This document shows positions 56,318-64,000 of a stretch of 64,000 nt of DNA, one piece after another. A model generated the notes under the pieces. That model saw only the letters and a list, made by a program, of their open reading frames with translations. It did no database searches and had not been told where the DNA came from. Source of the stretch: Pollenia angustigena (Eukaryota > Arthropoda > Insecta > Diptera > Polleniidae); NCBI GenBank assembly GCA_930367215.1, contig OV884059.1, positions 33,967,882 through 34,031,881 of the forward strand, in the 5' to 3' direction. Position numbers and translations under genes: made by a program. Every line of letters begins with the position of its first letter. Within the stretch, counting starts at the first letter, position 1.

Positions 56318-56700
56318 ATGCTGCCCAAATGCGAGGAAACTTTAGTTGAAACATGCATTACCACTCATGTTTCAGGTTTTACCATACACGACGAAACTAA
56401 TATTTAAACATCAGTATTGCGTGTCTTTTTAATATATGAACTACTAAAAAAATTTTGTTTTTATGACTCACATTTGATGTCCCATAAATCTAGAAAATTT
56501 TTATGTTTTTCCAATTCTCATAATTTGTTATTGTTGCCACACTTAACAACTGCAACAATGAAAAAGAAAAACAGTCAACAACGAAATTTGAGAAACAAAA
56601 ACGGTAACATGAATATCAACCAGAAACATTGCTAAAAATGTAGCAACATAAAGTGAAACATGAATGTTTCAACTAATGTTGCCTCGTCTGTGGGTAGCAT
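56318..56700. mobile_element. MITE, ATGCTGCCCA ends
   Basis: ATGCTGCCCAAATGCGAGGA then TTAGTTGAAACATG is mirrored by CATGAATGTTTCAACTAATG then GGGTAGCAT at the right. Imperfect repeats of about 45 bp; 383 bp; no gene. Confidence 0.7.
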
Positions 56701-57030
56701 AGGAAAAGAAGCAGTACAGTCTACAACTGACATGAAATGCTTAACTTTAACACTAATATGATGTTATACCCAATTTTCATGATGATTTTTTTCCCCTATT
56801 TTTGAAACATGTCTTTTTTAGTTTGATAGCGAGCGGGGGAGAGAAGTAAGCAGGGTAGAAAAAAAGACATGAATCGTATTTTCTGTGATTTTTTTGACAT
56901 TCTTCTTTGTACTTAATTTTGTTTTTTAATTTATGTTGTATTTCTATTTCAAAATGACAATTGCTTTTTAAAATATAAAAAAAATAAACAAATTTAATAT
57001 AAAAAAATTCAATACATACATTCTATTTAA

Positions 57031-59524
57031 CCCAATACCCGCCATTGTCCCATTTTTAGGACGTATTTTAAAAAGTGCTTATTTTAATAACTGCATCGTA
57101 TATTTTAAAAACTTTTGCTAAAATAAGAAGAAAATATGGCATCCTCTTTGGTAATGTTTAAAGTTTTGACCAGTTAGTTGTAAATGGTTGTCAACTTCAC
57201 GTTGAAGCTGACCATTTCAACCTGTCAAATGCGTGTGTTCGTATTTAGTAACGGAACTTATTAAAAAGGGGGAAAAACACATTGATGTTTGTCTACACTT
57301 GTTTAATTCATTTTGTTTTACGTATCTAAGACAAAGTTTTGCGTTAAAAATATACAAGGTAAAAAATTTTTTCTTTTAAATTCAAAGTCCCATTTTTGGG
57401 ACATTGGCGGAAAGTGCAATATGTAAATATTCAAATAATTTTTTTTAGAAATGGCTTCAAGAAAATTTGTAACTATTTCTGAGCTTACTGCGTTGATGGA
57501 AGATGATGAATTTTTGGCAAACATAGAAAATGAGGATCATAATCACGTTAATGTTGCTATTATACCGCCAGATACAGGCGAGCTGACGGATTTTGAAGAT
57601 ATACTGGAAAATGATTTGGATGAGAATGATTTTGTAAACGATATTGCTGGATCTTTTGAACTATTCGTGCCACAAAGTGAGGGAAGTCAAGCAGAGAAAA
57701 CATCGCCAAGTTCTGCTAAAAAAGGTAATAAACGAAAACGAACAATTGCTAAGAATAGAAAAGATGACCACATAAAGTGGCAAAGTATTTCTCCGACTTA
57801 TACTAAAACTGCTAGATGTTCTAAGGAAAAGACAGAATTTGTTACTGAGAAAATAGAAAAATCGTCAGCGACTGAAATATTTGAATATATGTTCTCAGAT
57901 AATATATTTCAACTTATAATTGAGCAAAGTGAATTATATGCAAAACAAAATAATGTTACCAATTTCTCTTTGAGCTTGGACGATTTGAAGATATTTATTG
58001 GAATTTTGCTCATAAGCGGATATCATAAATTACCACAGGAGGATATGTACTGGGAACAGGCAGCAGACGTTGGGGTATCGATTGTTTTCGATTCAATGCC
58101 GAGAAACAGATTCCGAGAAATAAAGCGTTATATTCATTTAAATGATAACAGTAAACTTGTAAAATCAAACCAATTTTACAAGCTTAGAACATTTTTCGAT
58201 ATATTGAAAAAAAAACTTTTCTCAATTTGGCATTTTTAGCAGTATGTTATCTGTTGATGAAATGATGGTACGCTATTACGGAAAACACCCAACTAAAATG
58301 TATATGCAGGGTAAGCCTATCAAATTTGGTTATACGATTTGGTGTTTATGCAGCTCAAGTTGATACCTCTACAATTTTGAACCTTACGGAGGTAAGTCAG
58401 ATAACATAAATGAAGGTCCACTAGGATCCAAAGTAGTAAAAACCCAGGTAGATGTTATTCCACCCGATACCATGGAGGATCATGAAGTTTTTTTCGACAA
58501 TTTCTTTACGAGCAACGGACTTTTAAAAGACTTGGGACAAGTTAAACTAAAGGCAACAGGAACTATTCGTGAGAACAGAACAAAGCGGTGTCCTCTAGTG
58601 CCATGTAAGGAAATAGAGAAGAAAAAAGAAAGAGGCTATCATGAAATGCGATTTGATAAAGAGAACGAAATACAGATGGTTCGTTGGAAAGACACATGAC
58701 AATGGCAACGAACTACAGTGACGCATTACCTTTAGGAAATGTCAAGCGTTTTTCAAGGAAAGATAAGCAATATGTAACTGTCCCAATCCCTCGTTTGTTT
58801 AGCGAATATAATAAAAATATGGGCGGTGTCGACCTGCTAGACAAACAAATATCATTATACAGAACAAGAATTCGTTAAAAAAATTGTGGTGGCCATTATT
58901 TACCCAGTTCTTAGATATTGCCGTTGCAAATACATGGCGATTATATCAAATATCGCACCCTTGTGAGAAAGTTTCTCTCCTTGAAATTCGTCGTAAAATA
59001 GTTTTGGGCTATCTGTCAGGCGTGAAATCAGTCCATAAAAGACCAGGTCCACAAAAGTCGAAAGTTGCTGGAGGAAGAGTTAGTATGGAAGTACGCTATG
59101 ACCGCAAAGATCACCTGGTAAAACCAATAGCAACACAACGCAGATGTGCAGATTGTGGAAAAAAAAACAACAAGAATATGCAAAAAGTGTAATGTTCCAT
59201 TGCACGATAAATGTTTTGAACATTTTCACAGTCTATAAATAAGTATAAAAATTAAGTTATTTCTTTGTGAAAATTGAATAATTAGTTTCACTTAAATTTT
59301 TTTTAGAATATTTGAAGACAAAAAAAATTTTTTGATTTTTAATTTTATGTAATATATTTTAATGCATTCCGCCAATGTCCCAAAAACGGGACGGTCCTTA
59401 AAATCCTTATTTGAATTAAAATAATAAAAAAACTCGAACAAATGACTTTACTTGGTCAATAAGATGACAACTGAATGGCAAAGTTTATTAGTTTTAGCAT
59501 ATATGAATTACGGCGGGTAATGGG
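57031..59524 (+). mobile_element. piggyBac-type transposon with intact ends and TTAA duplications
   Basis: CCCAATACCCGCC at the left and GGCGGGTAATGGG at the right are 13-bp inverted repeats with one mismatch, bordered by TTAA (57027-57030, 59525-59528). Subterminal GTCCCATTTTTAGGAC (57047), CCCATTTTTGGGAC (57388) and GTCCCAAAAACGGGAC (59378) are repeated hairpin-like words, probably transposase contacts. 2494 bp carrying one transposase gene. Confidence 0.93.
57451..59236 (+). pseudogene. piggyBac transposase, frameshifted
   Basis: Opens at the ATG 57451 (MASRKFVTISELTALMEDDE) with an acidic N-terminus and a basic patch (KKGNKRKRTIAKNRK). The catalytic core includes MYWEQAADVG, FREIKRYIHLND, and the three catalytic aspartates, at about 58256 (VDEMMVRYYGK), 58496 (FFDNFFTS) and 58831 (GGVDLLDKQISLYR). 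A Cys-rich C-terminus follows (RCADCGKK, then KKCNVPLHDKCFEHF in another frame). Frame breaks lie near 58235, 58350, 58690, 58878 and 59165, so it cannot make a full transposase, but the blocks are well kept, pointing to recent loss. It cuts and pastes at TTAA in intact relatives. Confidence 0.92.
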
Positions 59525-59654
59525 TTAAGGAAAACAAAAAAAAATCAAACAAAATAAGAAACATTGTGAAAATTTAACATGTTTTTGGAAGTTTCTTTAA
59601 AAAAGAACTACAAAAAATACATGTCTTTTAAATCATCGTGAAAATTAGGTGTTA

Positions 59655-59883
59655 AGCTTCGTACAGACGATGGTCAGATCTTACAATATTGGTAAGCAGC
59701 GTTGCTTAAATTGCATTAAAATTGGCTAAAATGTCTTACAACTGTGTGAACATTGTAAGCTCATTTGTTTTTGCAGAAGTGCAAAAGTAATGCATCTGAC
59801 AATGGACCATTGTCAGAAAAATATTGCTGTTGGCAACGCCTGCTTGCAATATTGTAAGATCTGACCATCGTCTGTACGAAGCT
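59655..59883. mobile_element. Harbinger-type MITE with perfect 37-bp ends and TTA duplication
   Basis: AGCTTCGTACAGACGATGGT then CAGATCTTACAATATTG is exactly mirrored at the right end. TTA stands on both sides (59652-59654 and 59884-59886). 229 bp. Perfect ends suggest a young insertion. Confidence 0.9.
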
Positions 59884-60032
59884 TTAGTGTTAGGTATAGA
59901 CTCATCATGTTAGAAGTTTTTTCATGTTATAACACGGTTGTTAATGCAAATGTTTTAACAACGCTCTTATAACTTCAAGTTATAACTGCAAATCATGTCA
60001 GTTGTAGACGGGCAGTAACATTAACACTAACA

Positions 60033-60167
60033 GCCTGTTCAACGACTTCGAACGTTAACGTTCGCATAGAATATTACATTTAAAACAAAAACAAATTTTC
60101 GAATTTGGTTTTTATTTTAAATATAATTTTCCATGCGAACGATGACGTTCGACATCGTTAAACCGGC
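60033..60167. mobile_element. Small MITE, GCC.GTT.AACGA ends
   Basis: GCCTGTTCAACGACTTCGAA then CGTTAACGTTCGCAT is mirrored, with mismatches, by ATGCGAACGATGACGTTCGA then CATCGTTAAACCGGC. Relative of 24150-24280. It separates two direct copies of a 130-bp stretch. Confidence 0.7.
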
Positions 60168-60324
60168 AGTAAAATTATGTTAGTGTTAAGTATAGACTCA
60201 TCATGTTATAGGTTTTCTCATGTTATAACACGGTTGTTAATGCAAACGTTTTAACAACGCTTTTATAACATCATGTTATAACAGCAAATCATGTCAGTTG
60301 TAGACGAGGAGTAATAGGTGCGTT

Positions 60325-60758
60325 CAAGGCGAATTCGTAAAGGTGACATTTTCGAGTCATCTGTTTATTGTTTATTTATTTGTGTGTATACTGAATGTCA
60401 AGCTTTGTTTACATTTTGTGGAAAAATTAATTAAAATTTAAAATTCAATAAAAACCTAAATAGTTGAAAAAAAAAACTAATTTAAATTTTATAAAATAAA
60501 AAAAAGTGAATACAAAATATAAACAAAAGAAAATAAAAATGCGTAAGGAATAAGTAGAGCCAAATTTAATTTGCAATTGAGGACTTTCTAAGGCAATTGT
60601 ATACATATATTTTATTAACAAAAAAATTTCAACAAATATTTTTGACATTCACTCTCACTTTTTAAGCAAAAATATAATATGTACATATTATTTTTCAATA
60701 AAAAGGGATAGCTAATAACTCTATCTTATGATGCGGTCACCTTTATAAATTCGCCTTG
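60325..60758. mobile_element. CAAGGCGAATT-family MITE
   Basis: CAAGGCGAATTCGTAAAGGT then GAC is mirrored by GTCACCTTTATAAATTCGCC then TTG. 434 bp, inserted right behind a truncated AGGTGCGTTC end (60316-60324). Confidence 0.85.
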
Positions 60759-60777
60759 CTATGTAGTACGTATTAAA

Positions 60778-61017
60778 CAAGGCGAATTTAAGAAGGTAAA
60801 CTCAAGGCGAATTAACTCCAGGTAAGCTCAACTCGTCAGTCGTTCATCAGCTGTATCCACGGCGAATTAAAAAAAATGGTGAAACGTCAAAATATTGTTT
60901 TGTTTCTATACTGAAATTTGACAACAAGTCAGAAAATTGCAAAAACAAAATACATGGAGTTAATTCGCCTTGTTTTGTAGTTGTAGAGTTGCACTTACCT
61001 GTTATAAATTCGCCTTG
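60778..61017. mobile_element. CAAGGCGAATT-family MITE containing another copy of itself
   Basis: The outer ends CAAGGCGAATTTAAGAAGGT and ACCTGTTATAAATTCGCCTT enclose a complete inner copy (60803-60972) inserted next to the outer left repeat. Both share the inner phrases CTCAACTCGTCAG and GTTCATCAGCTGT. Confidence 0.75.
60803..60972. mobile_element. Inner CAAGGCGAATT-family MITE
   Basis: CAAGGCGAATTAACTCCAGG to TGGAGTTAATTCGCCTTG; about 170 bp, with an internal GGCGAATT word at 60861. Confidence 0.75.
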
Positions 61018-61323
61018 GGCAAACTCAACTCGTCAGCCGTTCATCAGCTGTTTCCACGGCGAATTTACAAACAATAGGGAAACGTCAAAATATAATTTTG
61101 TTTATGTTTTGCGCCAAAATAACCGAAAAAATTTCTTAGAAAAACTGCGAATAATTAAAGTGAATTTAATAATCTCTTTTATAACCCAAACAAAATATTC
61201 ATTTAATTTTTCAATCAATTTTTGCCTTGTCAGCATTTTTGACAGCCGCCTATTAAATTGCAAAAAAATACATGGGGCTTTTTGTAGTTGTAGAGTTGCA
61301 CTTACCTTTTTAAATTCGCCTTG
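61018..61323. mobile_element. CAAGGCGAATT-family MITE, left repeat lost
   Basis: Begins GCAAACTCAACTCGTCAGCC, i.e. just inside the usual left end, directly after the previous copy's right end. It ends ACCTTTTTAAATTCGCCTTG. The shared junction suggests recombination or insertion between ends. Confidence 0.65.
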
Positions 61324-61344
61324 GTATTAGTGTTTTCGTATGCT

Positions 61345-61872
61345 GTACCCATGTTCTGTAACTATAGTGAGAACTTCTCGCCTCGAAAAGATGTGACACA
61401 AAATATTCCATCGTTTCTCGAAAAGTGAGAAAAAAGTGTGTCTGTAACTCATGTCGAAAACTATCAAAAGAGATTACGTCGTTACGTTATAAATGTCATA
61501 ACATTGCACTCGAAGCCGATGTGACATTGCAGACATTGAAAACGCCAGTAACAAATATCGTTGACGGCGACCAAAATTTACTTAAATTGAAAATTTTTCA
61601 ACGACGGCGGCGAAAACACAACCGTCGGCTATACCAAATTGTGTAAAGTGCGACTTTAATGTTTGTTGCTTGCAAACGAGTTTTGAAAAAATTCGTATGT
61701 TTTATAAAAATATTAAAAGCAAAATAATAAAACAATGAAAAATGTGCCAAGAATAAAATATTATTATTATTATTTTTTGCATTTTGCATTGTTTTTTAGT
61801 GTTAAAAATCGCCCCGTTTTTATTCGTGAGTTTATTTGACAGTTCAAAACTTTTCTCACCAAAACGTTACAG
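61345..61872 (+). mobile_element. 'CCATGTTCTGTAAC' MITE, right end cut by another MITE
   Basis: The left end GTACCCATGTTCTGTAACTA is intact. The right end stops at GTTACAGA, where a CAAGGCGAATT copy begins; the expected ACATGGGTAC is absent. Confidence 0.75.
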
Positions 61873-61873
61873 A

Positions 61874-61990
61874 CCAAGGCGAATTCAACAAGGTAAACTC
61901 AACTCGTCAGCCGTTCATCAGCTGTATCCACAAAAATCATGAAACGTCAAAATATTGTTTTGTTTTTATTAAACTCACTCTGGTTTTAAA
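61874..61990. mobile_element. CAAGGCGAATT-family MITE, right part missing
   Basis: CAAGGCGAATTCAACAAGGT then AAACTCAACTCGTCAGCCGT matches 60778 and 61018. Homology fades after GAAACGTCAAAATATTG (about 61957). Confidence 0.7.
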
Positions 61991-62142
61991 AGAGGTGCCC
62001 CATTTTTTTCTAAAAACCCCTTTTTGCTGCCACTTTTTTGTAAATAACCCCTTTTTTGGTATTTCTTTTTGTTCCCTTCACCACAGGTGGTGAAAAGGGT
62101 ATATATAAGTTTGTCATTCCGTTTTTAATTTCTATAATATTG

Positions 62143-62998
62143 ATCATGGTGAAATTACTAAAAGGTGGCCTCGGTAATACAACAAACATAATAATACAAC
62201 ATTTACAGGCAATTTGTTTTTGTTTCATGTGTATACTCAACGTCAAAAAAGCTGATACAAAGTAAACAAATAAATATTAAAAAACAAATTATAAAAATTT
62301 TCAAATTGTAAAAAAAATTAAAATTTTTGTAAAACCATTAAAAAAAAAGCAAATATTACATTATTATCTTTGCCCGTATTTCATGATTTGTGTCGCTGTA
62401 GTTTGAATAGATGACTGTCAAGAAAAGATTTTTTAAATATCAAATTTTCAATAAAAAAATGCAATTACATGCTTAAAATGCATAGCCTAAGCCCAAGAAG
62501 CTCTACATATACTACGTGGATTTATTTTATTATTTATGCCCAACGTTTGCTGGAAATAGAGAATATTTCAAGTTAAAAGTTCCAGCTGTATATTAAATGG
62601 AAAACAAAATCGTGGCCCTGATTTATTTCTTATTTCATTAAAATAAAATGCATAGTCCGGGCATAAGAAGCTTAATGTAAACATCGTGGATTTCTCTACC
62701 CTGTTTATGTCCTATCTAAGCTACAAATAGAGAGTAAATCACGCATTTTTGTTTTTTATATTGTATAAAATCTTGAAAACAATATTTTTTTATTTTAAAA
62801 CACAAATATTTTTAAATAAAATTGAAAAAACAGAAAAATTCATAACGAAAATTTCAATACACTTTGACAAATAAATAAAACTATGGCATGTAAATTACAA
62901 AACCACAACACACTTGACCAGATCGATACATAAACAAATACAAGCAAACAACGAACAGCTGGCTTACCGAGGCCACCTTTTAGTAATTTCACCATGAT
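62143..62998. mobile_element. Inverted-repeat element with 35-bp ends inside INE-1-like sequence
   Basis: ATCATGGTGAAATTACTAAA then AGGTGGCCTCGGTAA is mirrored exactly by 62964-62998. Inside, two imperfect tandem units about 172 bp apart start ATGCATAG (62476 and 62648) and share AAGAAGCT and CGTGGATTT. 856 bp, no gene. Confidence 0.7.
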
Positions 62999-63269
62999 AT
63001 TGATGTTAGACCCTATAAAGTATATATATTCTGGGTCCTTATGAGGAGCGAAGTTGAATTAACGATGTCCGTCTGTCCGTTGAAATTTATTTTCCGAAGA
63101 CCCCATATATGATGGGGGCCAGGTTATTATACATTTATGTCACATATGGAATTGTTTGCTATTGAAATTCAGCAAGATCGGTCCACAAATGGCTAAGATA
63201 TGAGTAAAAAACCACGACTGATTAAAATTTTTTCCTTTAAAGGTCCAATTAGACGTGACATTATCATAC

Positions 63270-63366
63270 CAACACTGTTTTACCAAAACGACATAAACAT
63301 ACCATACAAACCAATTAAATTTTGGTTTGTACGCTCATACAGTGGCTATGGTAATACAGTGTTGGT
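63270..63366. repeat. Inverted repeat CCAACACTGT.TTACCA / TGGTAATACAGTGTTGG
   Basis: About 17-bp arms enclosing about 63 bases within INE-1-like debris. Possibly a very small MITE. Confidence 0.5.
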
Positions 63367-63547
63367 AAAGTGTTTTTTTTGTGGTTTTTTTATACCCTTC
63401 ACTACAAGTGGTGGATTTTATTTGTAATGTGTTTAATTTTTCGCATACACATACCCATTAATGCATGTATATGATGTGCCGCTCAAATAAAGAAACAAAC
63501 TCATAGACTCAATATATTTCAATTTAACACTTCTTCAGTAAAAGTAT

Positions 63548-63610
63548 TCGTAGCCGAGTTGTAAAGATCTCTCCTGAGACTGATGATATTACCAGTTCGA
63601 ATCCCAAAAA
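63548..63610 (+). tRNA. tRNA-like sequence or tRNA-derived SINE head (degenerate)
   Basis: TAGCCGAGTTGTAAAGA resembles an A box and CAGTTCGAATCC a B box, about 40 bases apart, with TCTCTCCTGAGA as a possible anticodon arm. No closed acceptor stem, so it is not a working tRNA; it may be the head of a SINE. Confidence 0.3.
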
Positions 63611-64000
63611 GCTTTTTTTATTTGTTTTATTTTTATTTTTTTAATGTTCTAAAATCGATTTTAAGATTATAAAACGAATTTCAAATATAAAATTTGGCAA
63701 AAGAGGAAACGGGCTTAGGAACATATATAAATTTTTTGTTTTTTTATATTCTTCGGCATGACGAAATGAAAAGTTGGTGTGGCTCAATTAATATTTATTT
63801 ATACCTATATAAAGAATGTTATTTATGTATATAACTTTTTGTTCTTATCTCATCATGGTTAAGAGTATATAAGATTCGGCATAGCCGTATATAGCACCCT
63901 TACTTGTTTTTAATATCCAACGGTAACAATGTACACAAATACAAAAACTAAAAAAAATATAGCAAAGTCATCACCAATGGTGGAATAATACAGGAGGCAG
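63611..64000. other. End of window, no gene
   Basis: AT-rich tail with the INE-1-like 3' end (to 63917). Beyond that nothing recognised. Confidence 0.5.

Larger units (their letters stand above)
56713..60016. mobile_element. Inverted-repeat element (GTCTACAACTGACATGA ends) that received piggyBac and a Harbinger-type MITE
   Basis: GTCTACAACTGACATGA at 56719 is mirrored by TCATGTCAGTTGTAGAC at 59993. Further in, CCAATTTTCATGATGATTT (56770) pairs with AAATCATCGTGAAAATTAGG (59631). The piggyBac (57031-59524) and the MITE 59655-59883 sit inside. Its right 130 bp are repeated directly at 60180-60318, next to the small MITE 60033-60167. Confidence 0.6.
62073..63917 (+). mobile_element. INE-1/DINE-1-like element, interrupted
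   Basis: The 5' hairpin CCTTCACCACAGGTGGTGAA then AAGGGTATA, TAAGTTTGTCATTCCGT (62086-62122). After the insert 62143-62998 it resumes with CTATAAAGTATATATATTCT and GATGTCCGTCTGTCCGTTGA. A second CCCTTCACTACAAGTGGTG lies at 63394. The 3' end ATTCGGCATAGCCG, GCACCCTTACTTG is at 63876-63917. The same termini as in 20949-21612 and 43211-46740. The 152-bp repeats are not obvious here. Confidence 0.65.

Noticed and set aside
57047..59395. GTCCC...GGGAC words as transcription terminators
   Set aside because: They lie at equivalent subterminal places at both ends of the piggyBac and are better explained as transposase contact sites.

Overview
This window looks like nuclear DNA of a higher (cyclorrhaphan, probably calyptrate-type) fly. 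It is AT-rich and intron-containing, the three host genes read as dipteran proteins, and one repeat family has the conserved end, about 152-bp central repeats and 3' hairpin of the INE-1/DINE-1 (Helentron) elements known from flies. No bacterial-type operon, CRISPR array or virus was seen.

Host genes. (1) 10631-20032 (+): small optic lobes (sol), the calpain with RanBP2-type zinc fingers. Nine phase-consistent exons give 1519 codons with an intact Cys-His-Asn triad; the first coding exon was not found. (2) 31507-35035 (+): an RBM25-type splicing factor, nine exons, 930 codons, RRM - RE/ER-rich coiled region - PWI. (3) 52710-35650 (-): a Rab18-type GTPase of 205 codons in three exons. Its first exon (P-loop) lies 12.1 kb from exon 2. 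RBM25 and Rab18 converge tail to tail, about 0.6 kb apart.

Everything else is mostly transposable-element debris. Left arm (0-10.6 kb): two overlapping non-LTR retrotransposon fragments, a decayed hAT-like transposase, a mariner relic, several MITEs and a three-level nest just upstream of the sol exon. The sol introns hold MITEs and a LINE RNase H fragment. Between sol and RBM25 (20-31.5 kb) there is a Tc1-type element stuffed with other elements, a PIF/Harbinger-like element with a Myb/SANT-type gene, a fold-back element and a 2.2-kb hAT-type element, both with perfect 8-bp target duplications, and further MITEs. Inside the large Rab18 intron lies a 5.3-kb PIF/Harbinger-like element (MADF gene plus transposase start) that contains a 5'-truncated Penelope-like element (GIY-YIG endonuclease and a hammerhead-like motif) and an INE-1-like element; the INE-1 is itself split by a hAT-type element. 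The same intron carries a 1.6-kb element packed with one repeated 14-bp motif, and a second hAT-type element carrying a piggyBac-type MITE. Right arm (53-64 kb): a frameshifted piggyBac with intact ends and TTAA duplications sits inside another inverted-repeat element, followed by a self-nesting cluster of CAAGGCGAATT MITEs and a second INE-1-like copy.

Exon joins were derived by hand from splice consensus plus reading-phase agreement. Family names of coding relics rest on recognised motifs, and element ends on inverted repeats and target duplications read by eye; no database search was possible.
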